From Chryseobacterium gleum (GTDB lineage: Bacteria; Bacteroidota; Bacteroidia; Flavobacteriales_D; Crocinitomicaceae): a stretch of DNA of 57,318 bases. This document shows positions 1 through 9,005 of this stretch, piece by piece. The position numbers and the translations under genes are program-made. Positions within the stretch are counted from its first letter, which is position 1; every line of letters starts with the position of its first letter. The notes beneath the pieces were generated by a model. It worked only from the letters and a program-made list of their open reading frames with translations. It did no database searches and was not told the DNA's origin. The stretch lies in NCBI GenBank assembly GCA_945897565.1, contig CAMDFN010000014.1, positions 1 to 57,318 on the forward strand, read 5' to 3'.

Positions 1-3000
1 TCTAATACTGGAGTTGCAACGATCTCTACAGGTGGAGTTGTAACAGGAGTTACTGCAGGCACTACTACAATTACTTACACAGTAACAGTAGGTGGATGTA
101 CAAACACAGCGACAACAACAGTAACTGTAAACAGCTTGCCAACAGCAACAATTGCTGCAGCAGGATCAACTACAATTTGTCAGGGTGGCAGCGTCGCCCT
201 TGCAGGTCCTAGTGCACCAGCAGGCATGACTTACACTTACGTTTGGAACTTGAACGGTACAGCAATCACAGGTGCAACAGGCAATACGTATCTTGCAACT
301 GCTCCAGGTAACTACACAGTAACGGTTACAACTAATAGCGGATGTGTTGCTACTTCAGCAATTACAACTGTTAATCTTACCGAGTTAGATTGGGCAAATA
401 CGCAATGGCCTGCTTCTGGCGCAGTATGTGTCGGTGGTACTTATGATATTTATGGTCAAGTATTCGAAGCAGGTGTAACGCCAGCGGCTGGTCAAGGCGC
501 AGGAATTACCGCACAATTCGGTTACTCTACACAAAATACCAACCCTTCAACTTGGACCAACTGGTTCAATGCTTCTTTCAACACACAAGTGGGTAACAAC
601 GACGAATACATGGGTACATTTACAGGTCTTCCAGCTGGAACTTACTTCTATGCATTCCGTTATAGCCTCAATGGTTGTACTTATCAGTACGGAGGTTACA
701 GCGCAGGCGGTGGTGGTTTCTGGAATGGTTCTTCATTCGTGAACGGATCCCTTACCATCAATGCTGCTCCAGTAGTAGCTGCCATCACAGGTGCAACTAA
801 CGTTTGTACAGGTGCAACAACTACATTAGAAAGCGCAACTACCGGTGGCGTCTGGACTTCATCTAACACTGCTATTGCAACTGTATCTGCTACAGGTGTA
901 GTAACAGGTGTATCTGCAGGTCTTGCGACGATTACCTATACTGTAACGAACGCTTCTGGTTGTGTGAGCAGTGTATCTGCTGACGTCAATGTCAACGCAG
1001 GCGCAACAGCAACAATTACTGCTGGTGGCACAACAACATTCTGTGCAGGTGGTTCTGTAACATTGACAGCAAGCACAGGCGCAAGCTACTTGTGGTCAAA
1101 TGGTGCCCAAACACAATCTATCACTGTAACGGCAGGTGGTTCATACTATGTAACTGTAACGAACGCTTCTGGTTGTTCAGCAACTTCGGCGGCCACTACA
1201 GTAACTGTTAACCCACTTCCAACTGCTAATATCTTAGCAAATGGTCCATTGACCTTCTGTCAGGGTGGTTCTGTTACATTGAGCGCAAGCCCAGTGGTTG
1301 CAGGCAACACTTACCTTTGGTCTAATGGTGCAACAACGTCTAGCATCAACGTCACATCAAGTGCTACGATCACGGTAACTGTAACAAGTGCTGCTGGTTG
1401 TTCAACTACATCTTTACCAACTTCGGTGAATGTATTTACCAACCCTACAGCAACTATTACTGCAACAGGTGCTACAACATTCTGTCAAGGCGGATCAGTT
1501 GTTCTTACAGCTAATGCAGGTACAGGATTCTCTTACCAATGGTCTAATAACACCAATAACCAAACTACTACTGTTTCTACGGCTGGTTCATACACAGTTA
1601 CAGTTACCGATGCAAATGGTTGTTCAGTTACTTCAGCTCCAACGGTAGTTACAGTGAATCCACTTCCTACGACAGCAGCTATCACTGGTACATCTTCAGT
1701 ATGTATGGGCGGAACAACATTATTGAGCACAACAGCTACTAACCCTGTATGGTCTTCGGCTAACACAGCGATTGCAACGGTTGCAGCCAATGGTTTAGTT
1801 ACTGGTGTCAATGCAGGCACTCTTGTTGTATCTTATACAATTACAAACGCCAACGGCTGTACAAACACAGCGAGTGTAACAGTGACAGTTAACCAGTTAC
1901 CAACTGCCGCAATTGCTACGGTAGGAGCTACAACATTCTGTCAAGGTGGTTCAGTTACATTGCTTGCATCAAATGCTCCAGCAGGAATGACTTACACTTA
2001 CCAATGGCGTTTGAACGGAACAGCAATTACCGGTGCAACTGCCAATACATTTGTGGCTAACGCATCTGGAAACTACTCTGTAACGATTACTACAAACAGT
2101 GGATGTGCAGCAACTTCATCTAACACAACAGTTACTGTTAACGCGTTGCCAGTTCTTGCTGCCAACACCGGAACAGCATCAGTTTGTGAAAACGGCACAG
2201 TGACACTAGCAAATGCGCAAGCAGGTGGTTTGTGGTCAACAGCAAATAACACTGTTGCTACTATCAATGCGGTAACAGGAGTGGTAACAGGCATTAACCC
2301 TGGTACAACTACACTTACTTACACGTTTACAAATGCAAACGGATGTACAAATAGTGTTTCTACAAACTTCACAGTTAATGCATTGCCAGCAGCAGTAATC
2401 ACTGCAAACGGTCCAACAGCATTCTGTCAGGGAGGCTCTGTAACACTTACTGCAAACGCAGGTTCTTCATACTTATGGAGCACAGGTGCAACAACCCAAA
2501 CAATTGCGGTGAACAACACTTCTGATGTAACCGTAACCGTAACAAATGCGAATGGATGTTCAGCAACTTCGGCTGTGACTTCAGTGGTTGTCAATGCCAA
2601 TCCAGTAGCAAACATTACATCGCTCAACGGAAACACATTCTGCCAAGGCGCATCAGTTACGCTTGTTGCTTCTACAGGTGCATCATATGCATGGTCTAAC
2701 GGTGCATTCACACAAAGTGTAACACTTGCTTCTACGCAAACTGTAACCGTGACCGTAACCAATGCCGATGGTTGTTCTGCAACTTCTGCACCGTTCACTG
2801 TAACAATGAACCCTGCGCCAGTAGCAACAGTTACGGCGAATGGTCCAACAACATTCTGTGCAGGCGGTTCTGTAGTTCTTACAGCACCAACAGCTGCAGC
2901 GTACTTATGGAACTCTGGTGAAACAACACAAACGATTGTTGCCTCAGTAGATGGCCCATATAGCGTGACCATCACAAATGGTAACGGATGTACGGCTACT

Positions 3001-5040
3001 TCAGCAAACACAAACATTACTGTATTGGCTGTGCCAGCTGTTCAAGCAATCGCAGGTGCAAATACAGTTTGTGCTGGATCTACAACAACGCTTACCAATA
3101 CAACAATTGGTGGTGTCTGGACTTCAAGCAATACAGCTGTAGCAACCATCTCAGCAAATGGTCAAGTAACAGGAGTTGCTGCAGGAACTGCAACAATGAC
3201 TTACACGGTAACCAATGCAAATGGCTGTTCTAACGCAGTAAGCTTTACAATGAACATCAATGCGACGCCAGTACTTACAGCAATTGCTGGTACTGCGACC
3301 GTATGTGAAGGCGCAACAACAACCCTTGCAAATGCGCAAGCGGGTGGCACATGGTCTTCATCTGATGTAGCAATTGCTACTGTAGCAGCTAATGGAGTTG
3401 TAAGCGGCCTAAGTGCAGGTTCAGCGAACATCACTTATACTTATACAAATGCAGCGGGTTGTACTTCAAGTGTAGCACAAGCATTAGTAGTCAATGCGCT
3501 TCCGGTTGCAACTGTAACTGCAAGTGGCGCAACTACTTTCTGTGCAGGTGGTTCGGTAACTCTTACCGCTCCTGCAGGAATGACCTATGCTTGGTCAACA
3601 GGTGAGCCAACGCAATCAATTACAGTTTCTACATCTGGTAACTATACGGTTACAATTACGAACGCAAATACTTGTTCAGCAACATCTGCTCCAGTAGCTG
3701 TAACTGTCAATGCGTTGCCTACTGTATCAATTGCAAATATCGGAGCAACAACATTCTGCCAAGGCGGTTCAGTTACTTTGATTTCACCATTGAATTCAAC
3801 TTATTCTTATTCTTGGAATAATGGTGCAACTGCAATTACTGGTGCATCAAATAACACTTATGTTTCCAGTGCATCAGGTTCTTATACCTTGACAATCACT
3901 GATGCCAATGGTTGTACAGCAACTTCTGCTGCTATTCCTGTAACAGTGAATGCGCTACCAGTTGTAACGGCTGCAGCAAATGGACCAACTACATTCTGTG
4001 CAGGTGGTTCAGTAACACTTACTGCAACTGGTGCTGCTACATATGCATGGAGCAACGGTGCAACAACACCTTCAATTACTGTTAACGCTTCAGATGTAAT
4101 AACTGTAGTCGGAACAACAGTTGATGGTTGCTCATCTACAAGCAATGCAATTACAGTTACTGTTAATGCCTTGCCAGTAGCAACAATCACATCTTCTGGT
4201 TCTACTGCATGTCTTGGTTCTACTGTAACACTTACAGCTAACGGTGGCGCTACTTATTCTTGGAGTAACAACGCTACAACTCCGAGCATCAACGTAACTG
4301 CAGGTAATACCTACACTGTTACTGCGACGAGTGCAGCAGGCTGTACTTCAACAGCATCTGAAACAGTAACCTTTAATGCAAACCCAGCAGTTACAGTTAC
4401 GGCTAATGGCCCAACAGTATTCTGTCAAGGTGGTTCATTGACACTCACAGCGACAGGTGGTAGCAACTACGTATGGAGCAATGGTGATCAAGGCGCATCA
4501 ACAACGGTTAACCAATCTGGTAGCTACTTCGTGATGGTAACCAACGCAGCGGGTTGTACAACTCAGTCTTCTTTGGTCAACGTAACTGTAAACGCTGTTC
4601 CAGTTGTTGCAACAATCAACGGTGCCAATTCAGTTTGTGAAGGCGGTAACATGACACTTACATCTGCTACTGCAGGTGGTGTTTGGACCTCTACTAACAA
4701 CTTTATTGCAACTATCGATGGCGCAGGTAATGTAACTGGCTTGAACGCAGGTTCAACAACAATTACTTATACTGTATCAGTAAATGGTTGTACGGCTTCT
4801 ACAGTTGCGCAAATCAATATCTTGAACAACCCTGTTACACCAACAATTACAGCAAGTGGTGCCACATCACTTTGTCCTGGTGGTTCTGTAGTGTTGTTTG
4901 CTTCTAACGCAGCAAACTACCAATGGAGCAATGGTCCTCAAACACCATTCATCGTCGCTACGCAGTCAGGTGTTTACACCGTAACTGCGACCGGCCTCAA
5001 TGGTTGTTCGGCAACTTCACTTCCAGTGAATGTATTCATC
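1..5040 (+). repeat. Coding tandem repeats (Ig/PKD-like and Big_2-like units)
   Basis: About 20 protein-level repeats of roughly 70-80 residues (210-250 bases) fill this stretch. The most conserved DNA piece encodes TFCQGGSV or TFCAGGSV and recurs with many synonymous differences (for example near 1480, 1933, 2850, 3750 and 4011), so the copies are old rather than freshly duplicated. A long subtype containing NGTAITGA or NGATAITGA begins near 136, 1898 and 3715. Confidence 0.85.
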
Positions 5041-6063
5041 GGTGACAACACTGCTCCGGTACTTACAGCACCATTGAACGTAACAGTTACACCTAACTTA
5101 GGTTGCGAAGCAATTGGAGTAGAACTTGGCACACCAGTTACGTCTGACAACTGTAGTGTAGCATCAGTTTCGAACGATGCACCAGCTATCTTCCCAATCG
5201 GAACAACTACTGTAACCTGGACGGTAACGGATGGCTCTGGCAACACAACAACTGCAACTCAGTTGGTAACTGTTGTAGACCAAACAGCGCCTACAGTATT
5301 TGCACCTGCAAATGTGACGGTATCTTCGAACAACTTCTGTGAAGCAACTGGTGTTGACTTAGGTACACCAAATGCAACAGATAACTGTACGAACAACTTA
5401 ACGATTACCAACAACGCACCTGCAACATATCCATTAGGTACTACAACAGTAACTTGGACAGTAACAGATGCAGCGGGTAATATTACAACAGTTGACCAAA
5501 CGGTTACAGTTATCGATGAAACTGCACCGGTTGTATTACTTGCAAGTACATCAGTTATCCTAGATGCTAACGGAAATGCTACAATTGCCTTTGAAGACCT
5601 CGATAATGGTTCTTTTGACAACTGTGGAATTGCATCAGTTGTGATCAGCCAATCTGAATTCGATTGTTCAAATGTTGGTAACAACCTCTTGTCAGTTACT
5701 ATTACGGACAACAGCGGTAACCAAACAACAGCTCAAGTGCTGATCACCGTAATTGCCTCTGATGCTTGTGGTGGCTCTAACGTAACAGGCCCTTCTGTAC
5801 CAGATGCCTTTACACCTAACGGTAACAACTTCAATGACACATGGGTAATTCCAGGTCTTGAAGGATACAACACTAAAGAGATGACAGTATACAGCCGCTA
5901 CGGAACACTTGTTTACTACAGTACACAATACAATAACGACTGGGATGGTACGCTTCTGAATACAGGCACACCAGTTCCGGACGGCACATACTACTATATC
6001 CTTAACCTAGATGGTGGCAAACAACTCAATGGTTATGTGTATATCAACCGTGTTAAACAATAA
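1..6063 (+). CDS. Giant Ig/PKD/Big_2-repeat surface protein with type B T9SS sorting domain (5' truncated)
   Basis: The reading frame is already open at base 1, so the start lies outside the window and the TTG at 136 is not a real start. The visible part, about 2020 residues, is a chain of beta-sandwich repeats. By eye I count 14 PKD/Ig-like units (marked by FCxGGSVTL, then YxWSNG, then TNANGCSATS) and six full plus one partial Big_2-like unit (WSSxNTAIATVxxNGxVTGV). Most units carry two Cys, so a disulfide per unit is likely. A different domain of about 125 residues sits at 379-756. Two HYR-like domains (about 5041-5526) and a related third unit precede the C-terminal domain, which starts near PDAFTPNGNNFNDTW at about 5800 and matches the gliding-motility/CHU_C type B sorting signal. 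Such proteins are exported by the T9SS and act as adhesins or surface filaments. The PorP/SprF and OmpA-like genes that follow are its usual partners. Ligand unknown. Confidence 0.9.
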   Translation, partial: SNTGVATISTGGVVTGVTAGTTTITYTVTVGGCTNTATTTVTVNSLPTATIAAAGSTTICQGGSVALAGPSAPAGMTYTYVWNLNGTAITGATGNTYLATAPGNYTVTVTTNSGCVATSAITTVNLTELDWANTQWPASGAVCVGGTYDIYGQVFEAGVTPAAGQGAGITAQFGYSTQNTNPSTWTNWFNASFNTQVGNNDEYMGTFTGLPAGTYFYAFRYSLNGCTYQYGGYSAGGGGFWNGSSFVNGSLTINAAPVVAAITGATNVCTGATTTLESATTGGVWTSSNTAIATVSATGVVTGVSAGLATITYTVTNASGCVSSVSADVNVNAGATATITAGGTTTFCAGGSVTLTASTGASYLWSNGAQTQSITVTAGGSYYVTVTNASGCSATSAATTVTVNPLPTANILANGPLTFCQGGSVTLSASPVVAGNTYLWSNGATTSSINVTSSATITVTVTSAAGCSTTSLPTSVNVFTNPTATITATGATTFCQGGSVVLTANAGTGFSYQWSNNTNNQTTTVSTAGSYTVTVTDANGCSVTSAPTVVTVNPLPTTAAITGTSSVCMGGTTLLSTTATNPVWSSANTAIATVAANGLVTGVNAGTLVVSYTITNANGCTNTASVTVTVNQLPTAAIATVGATTFCQGGSVTLLASNAPAGMTYTYQWRLNGTAITGATANTFVANASGNYSVTITTNSGCAATSSNTTVTVNALPVLAANTGTASVCENGTVTLANAQAGGLWSTANNTVATINAVTGVVTGINPGTTTLTYTFTNANGCTNSVSTNFTVNALPAAVITANGPTAFCQGGSVTLTANAGSSYLWSTGATTQTIAVNNTSDVTVTVTNANGCSATSAVTSVVVNANPVANITSLNGNTFCQGASVTLVASTGASYAWSNGAFTQSVTLASTQTVTVTVTNADGCSATSAPFTVTMNPAPVATVTANGPTTFCAGGSVVLTAPTAAAYLWNSGETTQTIVASVDGPYSVTITNGNGCTATSANTNITVLAVPAVQAIAGANTVCAGSTTTLTNTTIGGVWTSSNTAVATISANGQVTGVAAGTATMTYTVTNANGCSNAVSFTMNINATPVLTAIAGTATVCEGATTTLANAQAGGTWSSSDVAIATVAANGVVSGLSAGSANITYTYTNAAGCTSSVAQALVVNALPVATVTASGATTFCAGGSVTLTAPAGMTYAWSTGEPTQSITVSTSGNYTVTITNANTCSATSAPVAVTVNALPTVSIANIGATTFCQGGSVTLISPLNSTYSYSWNNGATAITGASNNTYVSSASGSYTLTITDANGCTATSAAIPVTVNALPVVTAAANGPTTFCAGGSVTLTATGAATYAWSNGATTPSITVNASDVITVVGTTVDGCSSTSNAITVTVNALPVATITSSGSTACLGSTVTLTANGGATYSWSNNATTPSINVTAGNTYTVTATSAAGCTSTASETVTFNANPAVTVTANGPTVFCQGGSLTLTATGGSNYVWSNGDQGASTTVNQSGSYFVMVTNAAGCTTQSSLVNVTVNAVPVVATINGANSVCEGGNMTLTSATAGGVWTSTNNFIATIDGAGNVTGLNAGSTTITYTVSVNGCTASTVAQINILNNPVTPTITASGATSLCPGGSVVLFASNAANYQWSNGPQTPFIVATQSGVYTVTATGLNGCSATSLPVNVFIGDNTAPVLTAPLNVTVTPNLGCEAIGVELGTPVTSDNCSVASVSNDAPAIFPIGTTTVTWTVTDGSGNTTTATQLVTVVDQTAPTVFAPANVTVSSNNFCEATGVDLGTPNATDNCTNNLTITNNAPATYPLGTTTVTWTVTDAAGNITTVDQTVTVIDETAPVVLLASTSVILDANGNATIAFEDLDNGSFDNCGIASVVISQSEFDCSNVGNNLLSVTITDNSGNQTTAQVLITVIASDACGGSNVTGPSVPDAFTPNGNNFNDTWVIPGLEGYNTKEMTVYSRYGTLVYYSTQYNNDWDGTLLNTGTPVPDGTYYYILNLDGGKQLNGYVYINRVKQ
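379..756 (+). other. Non-repeat domain inserted in the giant surface protein
   Basis: About 125 residues between the first PKD-like unit and the first full Big_2-like unit. It opens with LDWANTQWPASG, contains GYSTQNTNPSTWTNW and GTYFYAFRYSLNG, and ends near NGSLTINAAP. It lacks the FCxGG and NGCSATS marks of the flanking repeats and is rich in aromatic residues. I recall similar modules in other secreted Bacteroidota proteins but cannot name a family. It could be a ligand- or glycan-binding domain; that is inference only. Confidence 0.55.
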
Positions 6064-6083
6064 GAAGTCTTAGACAATTAGAT

Positions 6084-7004
6084 ATGAAAAAGATCAATAG
6101 CATTATCTTGACATTGGGCGTCGTGCTTGTGAGTTTCCAATCACAAGCACAAGACCCGAACTATCGTCAAAACCAGTTCAATGCGCTTATGCTGAATCCA
6201 GCACAGGCAGGGGCTAATTCTTATAACGACATTACCACCTTGGCCAATACACAATGGACAGGTTTGCGTGGTGCTCCTAAAACGATGACGCTCTCAGGGA
6301 ATTTCAACATTCTCAAGAATTTTGGTCTTGGCTTGTCTTTATTACAAGACGAATTAGGCCCAGTAAAGTCAACGCAGTTTGCAGTAAATGGCGCTTACCA
6401 TTTGAAATTAAACAACGATTGGCGTTTGTCAGTAGGTTTAAGAGCAATTGCTAGTAACACTACTGTGAATCTACTCGACCTCGAGACGAACGTTCCGATG
6501 GACCCTGACATGTTGAGCAACATGACTACAGGGATTCAATTCAATGCAGGTTTTGGTTTCTTGTTATATCACAAGAATTTCTATGTTGGCTTCTCACAGC
6601 CGCGCGTTGGTGAAACCTATTTCAAAGACCGCAATATGGATATGTTTGTCGATGCACGTGGTGGCTATGTAGGTTACCTCGGTGGAAACATCAAGCTAGG
6701 TCCAGTTTGGACACTCCGTCCAAATGCAGTTGGTCGTCATATGGTTGGCCTTCCACTTACTTTGGATATGAATATGATCATGTCGCACAAAATTGGATTT
6801 GATTTTGGGATGTCTTATCAGTTGAATAGTGCCATCGGTGGTATCTTAGGTTATGACTTCAATAACAAGTTCTATTTAGGTTATTCTTACACGTACCCTG
6901 TAAGCAACATGAATGCAGTGTCTATTCAATCCCATGAAATTGCTTTGCGTTACAAGTTCAACAATAACGCAAGCCGTTGTCAAGGTCCACGTTTTTTCAA
7001 TTGA
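6084..7004 (+). CDS. PorP/SprF family type IX secretion-associated outer-membrane protein
   Basis: A 306-residue protein with a signal peptide (MKKINSIILTLGVVLVSFQSQAQ) and the family hallmark QNQFNALMLNPAQAGA just after it. The rest alternates like an outer-membrane beta-barrel and ends with RYKFNN followed by a short tail. In Flavobacteriia SprF is needed to deliver the adhesin SprB, and PorP is a T9SS component; family members are commonly encoded directly after the type B cargo they serve. Here the gene starts 20 bases after the giant adhesin and is followed 5 bases later by an OmpA-like gene, so the three probably form one operon. It is more likely a cargo-specific SprF-like partner than the core PorP, because no other core T9SS genes are next to it. 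Confidence 0.88.
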   Translation: MKKINSIILTLGVVLVSFQSQAQDPNYRQNQFNALMLNPAQAGANSYNDITTLANTQWTGLRGAPKTMTLSGNFNILKNFGLGLSLLQDELGPVKSTQFAVNGAYHLKLNNDWRLSVGLRAIASNTTVNLLDLETNVPMDPDMLSNMTTGIQFNAGFGFLLYHKNFYVGFSQPRVGETYFKDRNMDMFVDARGGYVGYLGGNIKLGPVWTLRPNAVGRHMVGLPLTLDMNMIMSHKIGFDFGMSYQLNSAIGGILGYDFNNKFYLGYSYTYPVSNMNAVSIQSHEIALRYKFNNNASRCQGPRFFN

Positions 7005-7009
7005 TTTAA

Positions 7010-9001
7010 ATGACTGTATTTCGTCAGTTTCTATTTGTTTTTGCTACGAGTCTCGTAAGTGTAGCGTCTTGGTCTCAGGTTACTAAATCCTTTGATCTAT
7101 ACGATATCAATCTAACTCCAGCTTGTTTCAATACACCTTTTGATGACTTTGCAACGCGTAAGTTGGGTGATAAACTCTTTGTTTTGTCGGCCGCTAAAAA
7201 CGCATGTGAAGACATCGATATGGATGAATTTGCGAAAAAACCATTTTCTGACTTATACGAAGTAAATGGCTGTAAATTAGCCGATCCAAGTCTAATGTCT
7301 GAAGAGACTAAATCACTGATGGTGATCAATACCTGTTATTATGACGGGCCAATTAGCTCCAATGCAAAAGGTGATTTATTGTTTTTCACAAACAATTACG
7401 GTTCTGATAAAAACGAAAAGTTAACGATTTACTTTTCAGATAAGAATGCAAATGGTGAATGGTCTAAACCTCAACCAATTCCCTTCAACAACGATAAATA
7501 TAATGTAACTCATCCTTTCTATGATGAAGCAAATAAGTTGCTTTATTTTTCTTCGGACATGCCAGGAGGTACAGGCGGAATGGATATCTACAAAAGTACT
7601 TTTGACAAAGGTAAATTTGGTCAGAAAGAGTTAGTAAGATTTGTGAATACTGACAAGAATGATATTTTTCCTATTGTCTACAAGAACAAATTGTATTTTA
7701 CCTCTCAAGGTCATAAATCTGTTGGCGGATACGATCTTTTCGTTATGGAAAATTTCGAAATCAATAGCTTAGGTGCTCCGTTCAATTCTGTGAATGATGA
7801 CCTCGCTATTTTCTTTACTGACGATAAAAACGGGTACATTACTTCAAATCGTGGAACCGCAGGTGCGACAGACGATATCTACGCATTTGACCTCAAAGAA
7901 AAATTTGTAGACCTTCCACTTGATTATGTAGTTACCGATGCGCAAACTGGAGAGCCTATTGGCGATGTAGCCATTCGCATTATCGATGACTCAACCGGAA
8001 TTGTTTTGTTTGAAGGCGTGACGAGCGATGTGGGTTTGCTTACGCAAATGTTTGATAGCATCCCGTTGCAAACAAAAATGCGACTCAAAATCGTTATGGA
8101 TAAAGAGGGTTACATCTCTAAAGAAATTGCATTTGATTTAGTAGTGAAGGATTCAAATCGCATTCAGGTAGCATCTTTAGTGGATCTTACGCTTGAGCCA
8201 CTATCACTTGAGCAAGAAATCACCGCATTGCTAGGTCTGAAATCTATATATTACGACTTTGACAAAGCTGATTTACGTCCAGATGCAATCATAGAACTTG
8301 ACAAGGTTGTTCGCTTCATGAACAAACATGCCAAGATTGAAGTCGAGTTAGGTTCACACACCGATTGCCGTGGCCCAGTTATTTACAACCAAGACCTATC
8401 CAATCGCCGCGCTACGAATGCCGCCAACTACATCAAAGCGCGCATTTCGAATCCAGAACGCATTACCTACAAAGGCTATGGTGAAACGGTCTTAAAAGTA
8501 GATTGCCCTTGCGAAGGACGTATCCGCTCAAAATGTTCCGACGAAGAAAACCAGTTGAATCGCCGCACGGAATTCATCATCAAATCTTTGAATATCACGA
8601 CAGGTTCTGTAAAAGTTGCACCTAAAGGCGGTACGCAAACCGAAGGAGGCAATGTCAATTTTGTAATCAAAGATGACGCAGCAGCAGCTGATTTCCGTCT
8701 TAAAAATCTAGATGATACAGAAGAACTCTCTGGTGTACATTTCCGTGTGCAGGTAGAGTCCTCAGCGGTTCAGATTCAGAAAGCGACTCAAAAATTCAAA
8801 CGCGAAGACGTCTACGAATACGAGCACGATGGCCAATTCAAATATTGCCTAGGAACGGGCTTGCGCACCCTCGAAGAAGCTGTTAAACTGCAAACACAGT
8901 TGCGCAGTGCTGGGTATCCAGAAGCCTTTGTTGTTGCGTTCAATAACAAGACGCGCATCAGTCTAGAACAAGCCCAAAAACTACTTTCTAGTCAAAACTA
9001 A
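7010..9001 (+). CDS. OmpA-family protein with PD40-like propeller, carboxypeptidase-regulatory-like domain and SPOR-like tail
   Basis: A 663-residue exported protein. After the signal peptide come beta-propeller (PD40/WD40-like) blades at about residues 100-300, for example LLYFSSDMPGGTGGMDIYKS. A carboxypeptidase-regulatory-like domain follows at about 305-395 (DAQTGEPIGDVAIRI). The OmpA-like peptidoglycan-binding domain spans about 410-525 (YYDFDKADLRP, then ELGSHTDCRGP and NRRTEF). The last 90 residues (about 575-660) look like a SPOR-type domain. The layout resembles PorE, the T9SS OmpA-like protein of Porphyromonas, but without its TPR part. It probably sits in the periplasm or inner face of the outer membrane and ties the neighbouring PorP/SprF barrel to the cell wall. 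The start is the ATG five bases after the upstream stop. Confidence 0.85.
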   Translation: MTVFRQFLFVFATSLVSVASWSQVTKSFDLYDINLTPACFNTPFDDFATRKLGDKLFVLSAAKNACEDIDMDEFAKKPFSDLYEVNGCKLADPSLMSEETKSLMVINTCYYDGPISSNAKGDLLFFTNNYGSDKNEKLTIYFSDKNANGEWSKPQPIPFNNDKYNVTHPFYDEANKLLYFSSDMPGGTGGMDIYKSTFDKGKFGQKELVRFVNTDKNDIFPIVYKNKLYFTSQGHKSVGGYDLFVMENFEINSLGAPFNSVNDDLAIFFTDDKNGYITSNRGTAGATDDIYAFDLKEKFVDLPLDYVVTDAQTGEPIGDVAIRIIDDSTGIVLFEGVTSDVGLLTQMFDSIPLQTKMRLKIVMDKEGYISKEIAFDLVVKDSNRIQVASLVDLTLEPLSLEQEITALLGLKSIYYDFDKADLRPDAIIELDKVVRFMNKHAKIEVELGSHTDCRGPVIYNQDLSNRRATNAANYIKARISNPERITYKGYGETVLKVDCPCEGRIRSKCSDEENQLNRRTEFIIKSLNITTGSVKVAPKGGTQTEGGNVNFVIKDDAAAADFRLKNLDDTEELSGVHFRVQVESSAVQIQKATQKFKREDVYEYEHDGQFKYCLGTGLRTLEEAVKLQTQLRSAGYPEAFVVAFNNKTRISLEQAQKLLSSQN

Positions 9002-9005
9002 TAGC

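Noticed and set aside
2427-3017. Long antisense open frame (196 codons) and several others opposite the left adhesin
   Set aside because: They arise from the repetitive, stop-poor sequence on the other strand; composition (Val/Ala/Thr/Glu runs) mirrors the sense repeats and there are no start signals.
1-5040. Regular repeats resembling a CRISPR-like or satellite array
   Set aside because: The repeats are in one open reading frame, vary at synonymous positions and encode known beta-sandwich folds; there are no identical 25-40-base repeats with unique spacers.
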